From assembly GCF_042684865.1 (NCBI RefSeq), contig NZ_JBHUML010000003.1, forward strand, positions 1 to 64,000: a stretch of 64,000 nt of DNA. The letters are read 5' to 3'. This DNA is from Salibacterium lacus (GTDB taxonomy: Bacteria; Bacillota; Bacilli; Bacillales; Marinococcaceae). Positions 17,554-25,380 of the stretch are shown piece after piece (the stretch's first letter is position 1; each line of letters begins with the position of its first letter). The notes beneath the pieces are model-generated. The model was not told the DNA's origin and did no database searches. It saw only the letters and a program-made list of their open reading frames with translations. Made by a program: the position numbers and the translations under genes.

Positions 17554-17646
17554 TTAAACAAAAACCCATATCCAGTAAATCGCTGCATATAACACAATAA
17601 AAGCAAGAAGCGCTCCTGCTACCTGTTTGTTCGTTTTTTTACGCAT
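17554..17646 (-). CDS. possible 30-residue single-pass membrane peptide
   Basis: A short frame beginning MRKKTNKQ and continuing into about 20 hydrophobic residues ending WIWVFV. An AGGTGG site lies just before the ATG, and an extended -10 promoter (TGATATAAT) lies 34 nt upstream. A start five codons earlier is also possible. I do not recognise a family. The positively charged N-terminus plus one helix is the pattern of many small membrane proteins. It lies between sigX and the SigX-controlled lipoprotein but appears to have its own promoter. Confidence 0.45.
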   Translation of the reverse strand: MRKKTNKQVAGALLAFIVLYAAIYWIWVFV

Positions 17647-17679
17647 CGTACCACCTGCCATTTAAACTTAACAGGCCCT

Positions 17680-17688
17680 ATTATATCA
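17680..17688 (-). promoter_or_regulatory. extended -10 promoter element
   Basis: TGATATAAT on the minus strand, 34 nt before the 30-codon frame. No good -35 is visible at 17 nt. Confidence 0.45.
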
Positions 17689-17788
17689 CGTTTTTGTATA
17701 ATGGTAGATTCCAAAAGAGTGAAAAAATATGGGAGACGGAACAGGAGAAAAGGCCTTTGACATTCCGTTTTACTTTTTCTACACTTTC

Positions 17789-17815
17789 TGTAACTGTTTC
17801 TTTGTACATAACGAC
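17789..17815 (+). promoter_or_regulatory. SigX-type promoter of the GerMN lipoprotein gene
   Basis: TGTAAC, 17 nt, CGAC on the plus strand, identical in both elements and in spacing to the promoter of sigX itself. The lipoprotein start codon is 48 nt downstream. Confidence 0.75.
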
Positions 17816-17863
17816 TATGAAGTAGACAGACATACAAAGAAAAAAGAAAGGAATGGTATAGAC

Positions 17864-18577
17864 ATGAATCGAGGATTATTATTATTTGTTACTGCTGTAC
17901 TGACATTGGGTCTTCTTGCCGCCTGCGGCCAAGGGGATCAAAACGGACAAGGCAGTACAGGAGATAACACACAAAGCGAAGAAAATACGCAGGAAGAGTC
18001 TGCTTCCGATGAAGGAACTGCCTCAGAAGATACCGAAAATCAAACGGATGGAGAAACCAGTGACGGTCAGACAGACGAGAGCGGAAATGAAGAAAATACA
18101 GAAGTAGAACAGGAAGATACGGTGGATACCGGGGAATCCGACGAAACAGTTACTGAAACAGTTACGTTGTATTTTTCCGATAATCAGCTGCTGGAAAAGT
18201 ATACGGAAGAACAAGAGGTGGAAGCTTCTTCAGAAGAAGCACTGCCGGCTGCAGCACTTCAGGCCTGGATTGACGGCCCCAACTCCGACCAGCTCACTTC
18301 CCATTTCCCGGAAGACAGCAGTGTTGAGGTTCAATCTGTAGAAGGAGCGGACGGAACAGCAGAAGTATCATTCTCCCCTTCCTTCCTGGATATCAATGCC
18401 GGGTCAGGCGCAGAAATGGCTATTACTGAACAGATTGCCCTCATCATGCAGCAATTCGGGTACGACCAGACGAAAATTCTGGTTGACGGAGAAGAAGAAT
18501 CATCCCTATTCGGACACATGGATGCCACGCAGCCATTTTCCCCTGAGAACGGAGATGAATACAGTCCGGTCGAATAA
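17864..18577 (+). CDS. GerMN-domain lipoprotein, likely SigX regulon member
   Basis: A 237-aa lipoprotein. The signal peptide ends in LLAAC at about residue 21. A long acidic linker, rich in Glu, Gln, Thr and Ser, runs to about residue 100. A GerMN domain fills the rest (ALPAAALQAWIDGP, then GTAEVSFSPSF, then FGYDQTKILVDG). GerMN domains occur in the germination and sporulation protein GerM and in some lipoproteins; the ligand is not known. The frame is open 45 codons upstream, but only the ATG at 17864 gives the signal peptide and has an AAAGGA site. It is unusual in sharing both promoter type and domain with the neighbouring anti-sigma factor. Confidence 0.85.
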   Translation: MNRGLLLFVTAVLTLGLLAACGQGDQNGQGSTGDNTQSEENTQEESASDEGTASEDTENQTDGETSDGQTDESGNEENTEVEQEDTVDTGESDETVTETVTLYFSDNQLLEKYTEEQEVEASSEEALPAAALQAWIDGPNSDQLTSHFPEDSSVEVQSVEGADGTAEVSFSPSFLDINAGSGAEMAITEQIALIMQQFGYDQTKILVDGEEESSLFGHMDATQPFSPENGDEYSPVE

Positions 18578-18597
18578 ACACCTATATCCTTACAAGG

Positions 18598-18777
18598 GAG
18601 TCTGGGACAAAACCTCTATAAGATAGAAAAATGCCGAACGATTTTAAAAAATCGTTCGGCATTTTTCGTTGCTGAGATAAACCGCTGCGCCAAAATGCTT
18701 CGCTACCATCCGACTGTTGAACAACGCCGCAAGACATTCGTGTTGTCCTCCACCTATTTTACTTTTGTCCCAGACTC
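18598..18777 (+). repeat. intergenic repeat copy A (180 bp, complete)
   Basis: It begins GAGTCTGGGACAAAA and ends with the exact inverse, TTTTGTCCCAGACTC. A strong hairpin (ATGCCGAACGAT with ATCGTTCGGCAT, then TTTTT) lies at about 18632-18666. It encodes no protein. It follows the GerMN lipoprotein gene by 20 nt, and this is the shortest of four copies in the window. Confidence 0.85.
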
Positions 18778-18883
18778 TTTTTGTATGAAGAACGGTGCAC
18801 CACCCTTCATTCGAGTAAATACGCTGAGTGTGGTAAACTGAACAAACCAATTAAATAAAGAAGAAAGGGGAAGATACACCACA

Positions 18884-19531
18884 ATGGCAGATGTCCATAC
18901 CTTTTCGCGCAAAGAAGAAATTGCAAATGCGGCTACACATGCTGTTGGGATCGCCTTAAGTATTGCTGCCACTACACTCCTCATCGTCTTTGCCGCCATG
19001 CAGGCTACTACTTTTCACATTGTCAGCGTATCGATTTACGGAGGGACCATGCTTTTATTATACGTCTCCTCCACCCTTTTGCACAGCTTACGGCATGGAA
19101 AAACAAAAGACCTTTTCGAAATATTCGATCATGCTTCCATCTATCTGTTTATCGCAGGCACCTATACTCCATTTCTATTTCATGCGCTGGACGGCGCATT
19201 AAGCTGGACACTCTTTGGAGTAGTGTGGGGAATTGCTCTTTTCGGAGCCGGCTTTAAAGCCTTTTTCGTGAAAAAATTCGTCGTGCTCTCCACCCTGTTT
19301 TATGTATTGATGGGCTGGATTATTGTTGTGGCGTGGCAGCCGCTCACAGATTCCCTTGCTCCCGGAGGTACGGCTTTTCTTGTCGGCGGAGGTCTCTTGT
19401 ATACGGTCGGAACCATCTTCTATGTGTGGAGGCACTTCCCTTATCACCACGCCGTCTGGCACGTGTTTGTCCTGGGAGGTACGGTGCTGCATTTTTTCGC
19501 CGTATTCCTATACGTTCTTCCCCTTGCTTAA
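18884..19531 (+). CDS. hemolysin III / PAQR-family membrane protein
   Basis: A 215-aa protein with seven predicted membrane helices. Family residues are visible: the S-x3-H pattern in YVSSTLLHSL near residue 60, Asp in IFDHASIY near 83, and the C-terminal histidines in HHAVWHVFVLGGTVLHFF near 188-205. These form the metal site of the HlyIII/PAQR superfamily. The original haemolytic label comes from Bacillus cereus; related proteins (YplQ) act in membrane homeostasis, and the substrate here is unknown. It starts behind AAAGGGGAAG. Confidence 0.88.
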   Translation: MADVHTFSRKEEIANAATHAVGIALSIAATTLLIVFAAMQATTFHIVSVSIYGGTMLLLYVSSTLLHSLRHGKTKDLFEIFDHASIYLFIAGTYTPFLFHALDGALSWTLFGVVWGIALFGAGFKAFFVKKFVVLSTLFYVLMGWIIVVAWQPLTDSLAPGGTAFLVGGGLLYTVGTIFYVWRHFPYHHAVWHVFVLGGTVLHFFAVFLYVLPLA

Positions 19532-19548
19532 AATAACAGCTTACATGT

Positions 19549-19587
19549 AAAAAAGGATGCCCCGTCATTTTTGGGACATCCTTTTAT
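19549..19587. terminator. bidirectional terminator between the hlyIII-like and CAP genes
   Basis: AAAAGGATG and CATCCTTTT enclose an inner CCC/GGG pair, with A and T tracts on both sides, between two convergent stop codons. Confidence 0.75.
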
Positions 19588-19589
19588 AT

Positions 19590-20345
19590 TTATTTTGTTA
19601 CAAACATCTGCGTCCAGTAATCACCGTAGCTGCCGCCTTGGGCATGGCCGACACCGATGTGGGTGAAGTCTTCGTTCATGATGTTTTCACGATGGCCTTC
19701 TGAATTCATCCAGCCTTCCACGACCTGCTCCGGTGAACGCTGGCCGGCTGCGATGTTTTCGCCGGCGCCGCGGTAATCAATATTGTAGGAATCCATCATG
19801 TCAAACGGGCTGCCGTAATTCGGGCTGTTATGGGAGAAATACCCTGCATCACGCATATCCTTTGACTTATCCCGGGCAACATCCGACAATTCACTGTATG
19901 ACTTAAGGGGGGCAAGGCCGGCTTTTTCTCTCTCCTGGTTGGTCAGTTCAATCACCTGCTGCTCGAATTCACTTTCGTTTTCCACGTCCGCTGTGTTCTG
20001 CTGCTTTTCTGCTTGTTTTTTTGAAGCATTTTCTTCGGCAGCTTCCTGTTCAGGAGTTGACTCCGATGCCTTGTCTTCCGGAACGTTACTGCTTTCACCT
20101 GTTTTACTTTCCTGCTGTCCGGCCTCAGATTCCTGCTGCTGCTCTTGGCCACTGTCTTTTTCCTGCTGCGGCATTTCCACTTGGTACTGACCGCCGTTTT
20201 CCGCAAAGAACTTTTCCAGAGACACATTAAGATTGCTGCCTTCTTCTGAAAATGTATCTCCCTTTTCCACTGTTATGCAGTCCTGTGCCTGCGCAGCTGC
20301 CGGAAACATCAGTACGACAGCCGAAGCAATGATGATTTTTTTCAT
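19590..20345 (-). CDS. secreted CAP/SCP-domain protein (YkwD-like)
   Basis: A 251-aa secreted protein. A signal peptide ends near AAAQAQ (about residue 20). A short stretch, ITVEKGDTF, resembles the beginning of a LysM motif but lacks the usual full repeat. A Gln/Glu/Ser-rich linker covers about 60-125. The CAP domain begins at VIELTNQEREKAGL and contains SHNSPNYGSP, GENIAAG and the C-terminal HIGVGHAQGG and YWTQMF motifs. Such proteins are common in spore formers; the biochemical role is not settled. The ATG at 20345 has GGAGGTG six nt upstream; a GTG three codons earlier overlaps that site. Confidence 0.85.
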   Translation of the reverse strand: MKKIIIASAVVLMFPAAAQAQDCITVEKGDTFSEEGSNLNVSLEKFFAENGGQYQVEMPQQEKDSGQEQQQESEAGQQESKTGESSNVPEDKASESTPEQEAAEENASKKQAEKQQNTADVENESEFEQQVIELTNQEREKAGLAPLKSYSELSDVARDKSKDMRDAGYFSHNSPNYGSPFDMMDSYNIDYRGAGENIAAGQRSPEQVVEGWMNSEGHRENIMNEDFTHIGVGHAQGGSYGDYWTQMFVTK

Positions 20346-20709
20346 GCTGAACACCTCCAGCTGTTATTATGAACGTATCTCTTTATCTATGAAAGGGGGT
20401 TCGGAAATTGCTGGAAATCACTGCACGTCGTTTCCGACCACCTTTATGCCTTCTTTTTTTCTATAAATTAGTTTCATGGGTCACACTTTGTACCCTTTTC
20501 TTTCTAAACACATACGAAAGACTCTCCCTCTACCATTAACATTGTGCGTTTTCCTTCCTACAAATCCTAATAGAATCGTAAACAAACGTAATAAAAATGA
20601 AAAGGAAAAGTCGCGGAGTAAAAAAACGATGTTTTAAGGATAAAGAAAGAGGGTAAAAAGTTCGGTATCGTTTTGTATACATAACTTTTCAGAACAGGAG
20701 CCAGATAGT
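20346..20709. other. 364-nt divergent intergenic region
   Basis: It holds the CAP gene leader on the left and the SigB-type promoter of the second rsbR on the right. No other gene, repeat or strong hairpin was seen. Confidence 0.6.
20632..20657 (+). promoter_or_regulatory. SigB-type promoter of the second rsbR gene
   Basis: GTTTTA, 14 nt, GGGTAA. The -10 is a perfect GGGWAW match and the -35 differs at one position. The start codon lies 52 nt downstream. Confidence 0.65.
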
Positions 20710-21558
20710 ATGGAGAACCGAAACGAAACATTTAATAAAATCGGTTTAGATATCACAGAACATGCTGAGGAGCTTAAACAGCAGATACAGGCTGTCAAAC
20801 AGCCGATTCATCGATTTGATTTCTCACGTAGTGATGAATATTTCCTGACATTGATTGATGAATTGTTTCAGACAATGGGAAAAGGCATAACAGAAGACCA
20901 CCCCGAATCTTCCGTCCTGAAGGGAAATATCCGCTCCTGGGGAGAAAAGGCTGCCGACTACTGCCTGAAAAAAGAAATCACTCTTGGGACAGCGCTGACG
21001 ATTATTCCGCAGATACGGGAGGTGCTGACACACACCATCGAACACGCATGTCTGGAGTTTGAATTGTCTCTGCATGACTCTTTTGTTATCTACAGCACAT
21101 TTGAAGCGCTGCTTGATAACGCGGCCCATGCCTTCAGCCATACGTTTGTGAATCATCATATTACAGCACTTGAACGGGCCAAACAGGAAATGCAGGAAAT
21201 CTCCGTTCCCGTCGTTCCTATCACACAGGGGACAGCCGTACTCCCTCTCATCGGAGATATGGATGATGAACGTTCCCAGTTCCTGCAGGAGCGGACTCTG
21301 GAGCATGCCACGGAACTGGAGCTGTCCTATCTGATTATTGATCTGTCCGGTATTAATACAATTAACACCTGGTTTGCCCAGCACCTGAATCAACTTATCG
21401 AAGCACTCCAGCTTCTTGGTATCGATACCGGTATTTCCGGAATGCGCCCGGAACTTTCCCAGACGATTGTACACCTTGGTATCAATTTCAAACATGTAGC
21501 CAAGTATTTAACCCTCGAGCAGGCCCTGCAGCAGCACACTGCCTACTTCAACCTGTAA
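20710..21558 (+). CDS. RsbR-family stressosome paralogue
   Basis: A 282-aa protein with an N-terminal RsbR sensor-like domain (about 1-155) and a C-terminal STAS domain, most like the RsbRD (YqhA) type in layout. Aligned by eye to the RsbR at 8823, the second phosphothreonine position is kept (in INTINTWFAQHL), but the first, Thr in IDTERAK, is Asp here (MDDERSQ). It likely co-assembles into stressosomes as an alternative sensor. A SigB-type promoter precedes it, which would place a sensor under its own output sigma factor. It starts behind AGGAG. Confidence 0.85.
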   Translation: MENRNETFNKIGLDITEHAEELKQQIQAVKQPIHRFDFSRSDEYFLTLIDELFQTMGKGITEDHPESSVLKGNIRSWGEKAADYCLKKEITLGTALTIIPQIREVLTHTIEHACLEFELSLHDSFVIYSTFEALLDNAAHAFSHTFVNHHITALERAKQEMQEISVPVVPITQGTAVLPLIGDMDDERSQFLQERTLEHATELELSYLIIDLSGINTINTWFAQHLNQLIEALQLLGIDTGISGMRPELSQTIVHLGINFKHVAKYLTLEQALQQHTAYFNL

Positions 21559-21715
21559 ACCCCCGAAAAACGCGCAGACAAACCGATACAAATCGGATAA
21601 TGATCCAAACGCTGCCGGCGGTCCGTCATGGAGAATTGGATTTACCTGCCATTTGTTTTTTTAATGAACGGGGTCATTCTGTCTCCACTGCTTGCTTTTT
21701 CAATCTCCTCATCTA

Positions 21716-21744
21716 TTGTTTCGAATCAGGAAATCCTTTATGAT
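21716..21744 (+). promoter_or_regulatory. sigma-A promoter of prfC
   Basis: TTGTTT, 17 nt, TATGAT, 38 nt before the start codon. Confidence 0.55.
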
Positions 21745-21781
21745 AAAGGGGTTGAATGATTTACGTAGAAAGGAACAATTC

Positions 21782-23365
21782 ATGAGTACACTACAAGAGG
21801 AAATCACCTCCCGCAAAACGTTTGCGATTATTTCCCATCCCGACGCCGGAAAAACGACATTAACCGAAAAACTTCTGTATTTCGGCGGCGCGATCCGGGA
21901 AGCCGGTTCCGTAAAAGGGAAGAAAAATACGAAGCAGGCGACGAGTGACTGGATGGAAATCGAAAGACAGCGCGGCATTTCTGTCACCAGCTCTGTGTTA
22001 GAATTCGACTATAACGGCCATCACATCAATATCCTTGACACACCGGGCCACGAAGATTTCAGCGAAGACACGTACCGTACGCTGACCGCAGCTGACTCGG
22101 CGACGATGCTGATTGATGCCGCCAAAGGGGTGGAAGCCCAAACCGAAAAGCTTTTCAAGGTATGCAGCATGCGCGGCATTCCTATTTTCACATTTATCAA
22201 CAAAATGGACCGTGAAGTCCGTGAACCGTTTGAAGTGATGGAAGAAATGGAAAACGTTCTCGGCATCCGCTCCTATCCGATGAACTGGCCGATCGGCATG
22301 GGCCAGAATTTCTTCGGCATCTATGACCGCCATGCCAGGAAAGTGGAGCTGTTTAACCCCGACAATCCATCGGATGTAGAAGTGAAACAGATATCCGGTC
22401 CGGAAGATCCATTGCTCGACGAACTCGTTGAACCTTCGTTCCTTTCCCAGTTCCGTGAAGAAATGGAACTGCTTGATGTGGCAGGAGATCCCTATGATGA
22501 AGATAAAATCTTCCGCGGTGAACTGACCCCCGTGTTTTTCGGCAGTGCGGTTTCCAACTTCGGCGTGCAGAATTTTCTCGAGCATTTCCTTTACTTCGCG
22601 CCTTCTCCGGTCGGCCGGGAAAGTGATCAAGGATTTGTAGAACCGGTGCAGGATCTGTTCTCAGGCTTTATCTTCAAAATCCAGGCGAACATGAACCCAA
22701 AACACCGGGACCGCATCGCTTTTATGAGGATTACTTCCGGAAAGTACACCCAGGGCATGACCGTCAATCACTCCCGGCTGAACAAAACAATGCGGCTCGC
22801 CCAGCCGACGCAGTTTCTGGCACAGGACCGGAGCATTGTCGAAGAGGCTTATGCCGGGGACATTATCGGATTGTTCGATCCAGGCACATTCCGGATCGGA
22901 GATACACTCGCAGGCAAAGGGAATTTCCAGTTTGCTGAAATGCCCCATTTTTCGCCGGAGCAGTTCGCTGCTGTCAGCGTGAAGGATGCCATGAAGCATA
23001 AGTCGTTTGAAAAGGGTATTCAGCAGTTGACCGAAGAGGGATTAATGCAGTTGTTCCAGACGTACAACCGCTATCCGGAACAGCAGATTATCGGAGTCGT
23101 CGGCGGGCTTCAGTTTGAAGTGCTGGAGCACCGGCTGAAAAACGAATACAACTCCGATATTCATCTGGAACATCTCCCCCTTACCATTGCACGCTGGGTA
23201 ACCGGAGACGAAAAGGAACTCGACACGTTCCGGAAAAAACAGCGGAACCTCGCCGTAGACCGGGATAATAAGCTGGTCGCCCTGTTCGAAAACGAATTCC
23301 AGATGAACATGGCCAAAGACAAGTACCCGAATCTCGTCTTTCACGAAAACTCATTTACTGGATAA
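21782..23365 (+). CDS. prfC: peptide chain release factor 3
   Basis: A 527-aa translational GTPase. G1 is SHPDAGKTTL near residue 17, G2 RGISVTSS near 62, G3 DTPGHEDF near 84 and G4 NKMD near 138. The EF-Tu-like domain II and the RF3 C-terminal domain follow. RF3 releases RF1 and RF2 from the ribosome after peptide release. The frame is open 30 codons upstream; the ATG at 21782 has AGAAAGGA before it and the usual N-terminus. Many Bacillus species lack RF3, so it is a useful marker for this lineage. Confidence 0.95.
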   Translation: MSTLQEEITSRKTFAIISHPDAGKTTLTEKLLYFGGAIREAGSVKGKKNTKQATSDWMEIERQRGISVTSSVLEFDYNGHHINILDTPGHEDFSEDTYRTLTAADSATMLIDAAKGVEAQTEKLFKVCSMRGIPIFTFINKMDREVREPFEVMEEMENVLGIRSYPMNWPIGMGQNFFGIYDRHARKVELFNPDNPSDVEVKQISGPEDPLLDELVEPSFLSQFREEMELLDVAGDPYDEDKIFRGELTPVFFGSAVSNFGVQNFLEHFLYFAPSPVGRESDQGFVEPVQDLFSGFIFKIQANMNPKHRDRIAFMRITSGKYTQGMTVNHSRLNKTMRLAQPTQFLAQDRSIVEEAYAGDIIGLFDPGTFRIGDTLAGKGNFQFAEMPHFSPEQFAAVSVKDAMKHKSFEKGIQQLTEEGLMQLFQTYNRYPEQQIIGVVGGLQFEVLEHRLKNEYNSDIHLEHLPLTIARWVTGDEKELDTFRKKQRNLAVDRDNKLVALFENEFQMNMAKDKYPNLVFHENSFTG

Positions 23366-23369
23366 AAAA

Positions 23370-23742
23370 CGAGTCTGAGACAAAACTTCTATAAGATAGA
23401 AAAATACCGAACGATTTTTTGAAATCGTTCGGTATTTTCGTTGCTGAGACAAGCCGCTATGCCAAAATGCTTTGCTTTTACTCCAGAGCACAAGGGCGGC
23501 ATCGATTCGCTGGCGCTCATCGTGTCTTCTATGCCCCGGGCACGGCTCAAAAGGAGGAAGATCGGCTAAGATCGGCACCTCCTGGCGGGCGCCGACCTGA
23601 CCCGCTTCCTGCGGGGTCCCCGTGACTCGTGCTGTTCTGAGCAGGAGTCAAAGCATTTTGGCTCCGCTGCTATACAGCTTTTGATTAGTGACCCGGAACA
23701 TTCGTGTTATCTGGCGCATCATGTGCTTTTGTCCCAAACTCG
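23370..23742 (+). repeat. intergenic repeat copy B (about 373 bp)
   Basis: It starts GAGTCTGAGACAAAA five nt after the prfC stop and ends TTTTGTCCCAAACTCG. Its hairpin has TACCG/CGGTA where copies A and D have TGCCG/CGGCA, a compensatory change. The interior is longer than in copy A and shares modules with copies C and D. No open reading frame of its own was found. Confidence 0.85.
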
Positions 23743-23779
23743 TTTTTTTTAAGATTAATAAGAGCTGCTGCGCTTTTTA

Positions 23780-23816
23780 AAAAGATCTTATGAAAGAGGG
23801 ATGTAACCTCTTTCCT
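23780..23816 (-). terminator. possible terminator of the NCS2 permease gene
   Basis: GAAAGAGG and CCTCTTTC form an 8-bp stem on the minus strand. A T5 tract follows after about ten nt, which is far for a typical terminator. Confidence 0.4.
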
Positions 23817-23834
23817 TTTCTTCCTCCCCCAAGC

Positions 23835-25097
23835 TTACAGTCCGGCAAGCAGTACATAATTCAGCAAAAACAGTCCGGAAATGACGTACATGATCGGTGA
23901 TACGGCTTTCGGGCGGCCTAGTGCAAGTTTAAGCAGCGGATAGGCGATAAAACCAAAAGCAATTCCATCGGCAATGGAGGACGTCAGGGGAATCAAGCCG
24001 ATAACCAGATAAGCCGGAAACCATTCGGACATATCATCAAACGTGATGTGACGAATTTCCTGCACCATCAATCCACCGACAATAATGAGTACCGGAGCGA
24101 TGGCCGCTTCGGGAATGCTTGTGAACAGCGGAGTGAAAAACAGCGACAACGCAAATAATACCCCTGTCACAATCGCTGTCACGCCGGTCCGTCCTCCTTC
24201 TGAAATACCAGACGCACTCTCCACCGTTGGAATGGTCGGAGACGTTCCAAGAAACCCCGAGGATAATGCAGAAACGGCAGATGCCTGATAAGACCTTGAA
24301 AATTTATTTTTGTCGGGAAGCATGCCCTGCAGAAGTCCCATGCTTTCAAACATTATAATAATCGTTAACGAAAAAACCGAAAGCAGAAAAGGAAGCTCCA
24401 GCACTGCGCTGAAATCAAGCGAACGCCACATCGATTCATAACCCGAAAACGAAAGAGCCGTCCCGGACTGCTCTCCTTTCAGACCAACAAGCCATCCTGT
24501 GCCACTCGTTACAGCCATACCGATCAAAAAGCTGCCTTTCACCCCGCGGACCAGCAGTCCCAGCGTCAACAGCAGCCCCAGGATCGTCAGCAGAGCTGCG
24601 GGGGAAGAAAGGGAGCCCAGCGTGACGAATCGATCCTCATCTGATGCAATCAATCCGCCTTTCTGCAGGCCGATAAATGATAAAAAGATGCCAATTCCCA
24701 CCGTAATACCGAGTTTCAGAGACGATGGCACAGCCGTTGTCAATTTTCCTGCAAGCGGAGTCACCGCTGCAATCACGAACAGACACCCGGCCATGACCGC
24801 CGCGGCCAGCCCCTGCTGCCAGGTCAGGCCAAGCCCCTGTACAATCGTATAGGTGAAAAAGGCGTTAATCCCCATCCCCGGTGTCAATACAATCGGCGCA
24901 TCCGCCCAGAACCCGATCAGCATGCATCCCAGCACCGTAACCAATACGGTGCCAAGCAGTGCATAGGAATAAGGCATGCCGGTGTCTGACAAAATAGCGG
25001 GGTTCACGACAAGAATATAGGCAATCGTAAAAAACGAAGTCAGCCCCGCCGTTATTTCTTTTTTCCATGTGGTATCCTGCGCGTTCAGCGAAAACAT
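23835..25097 (-). CDS. NCS2-family purine permease (PbuG/PbuO-like)
   Basis: A 420-aa transporter with about 12 membrane helices, in the AzgA-like branch of the NCS2 family. Typical segments are TPGMGINAFFTYTIVQGLG near residue 70, PTIPTVESASGISEGGRTG near 285 and the C-terminal helices. Members take up guanine, hypoxanthine or adenine by proton symport. It lies alone behind a guanine-class riboswitch, which supports a purine substrate. A GGAGAG site precedes the ATG. Which base it carries, and the direction in vivo, cannot be read from sequence. Confidence 0.88.
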   Translation of the reverse strand: MFSLNAQDTTWKKEITAGLTSFFTIAYILVVNPAILSDTGMPYSYALLGTVLVTVLGCMLIGFWADAPIVLTPGMGINAFFTYTIVQGLGLTWQQGLAAAVMAGCLFVIAAVTPLAGKLTTAVPSSLKLGITVGIGIFLSFIGLQKGGLIASDEDRFVTLGSLSSPAALLTILGLLLTLGLLVRGVKGSFLIGMAVTSGTGWLVGLKGEQSGTALSFSGYESMWRSLDFSAVLELPFLLSVFSLTIIIMFESMGLLQGMLPDKNKFSRSYQASAVSALSSGFLGTSPTIPTVESASGISEGGRTGVTAIVTGVLFALSLFFTPLFTSIPEAAIAPVLIIVGGLMVQEIRHITFDDMSEWFPAYLVIGLIPLTSSIADGIAFGFIAYPLLKLALGRPKAVSPIMYVISGLFLLNYVLLAGL

Positions 25098-25123
25098 ATC
25101 TATCTTCTCTCCTTTATAAAAGC

Positions 25124-25167
25124 AAAAAAAAGCTACAAGTCTCCTCCAGGCGGAAGAGACTCGTAGC
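25124..25167 (-). terminator. riboswitch-controlled terminator
   Basis: An approximately 15-bp stem (CTACGAGTCTC pairs with GAGACTTGTAG, plus inner pairs) is followed by TTTTTTTT. Its 5' arm includes the whole 3' strand of the aptamer P1 helix. Confidence 0.85.
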
Positions 25168-25225
25168 CGGAAATTTATCGGTTTCCTGTAGAAACCCCGG
25201 ACCCTGCCGCCCGGGATATACGAGT
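25159..25225 (-). promoter_or_regulatory. purine (guanine-class) riboswitch aptamer
   Basis: P1 is a perfect 7-bp helix, ACTCGTA with TACGAGT. The conserved core GTTTCTACAGGAAACCG and the P2/P3 arms are visible. The specificity nucleotide equivalent to position 74 is C, which selects guanine or hypoxanthine rather than adenine. It precedes the NCS2 permease. Because the terminator uses the P1 3' strand, ligand binding should block termination. Confidence 0.88.
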
Positions 25226-25248
25226 GAACGTTCTGTTTTCCAAAGAAG

Positions 25249-25277
25249 ATTATAGCCCTTCTTTTTCTTTACGTCAA
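25249..25277 (-). promoter_or_regulatory. sigma-A promoter of the riboswitch-permease transcript
   Basis: TTGACG, 17 nt, TATAAT on the minus strand, about 24 nt before the aptamer. Confidence 0.85.
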
Positions 25278-25380
25278 CAACATAAAAAAGCCGAACACAT
25301 AGAAAATACGGGCTGAACAGGGGAAGATATGATAAAATATAAGTCGACAATAATACGTAAAAAGAAACAGGTGACAAATC

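Noticed and set aside
18598..18777. Insertion sequence with a transposase
   Set aside because: The ends are inverted repeats, but no copy encodes a transposase or has clear target-site duplications, so only a non-autonomous repeat is claimed.
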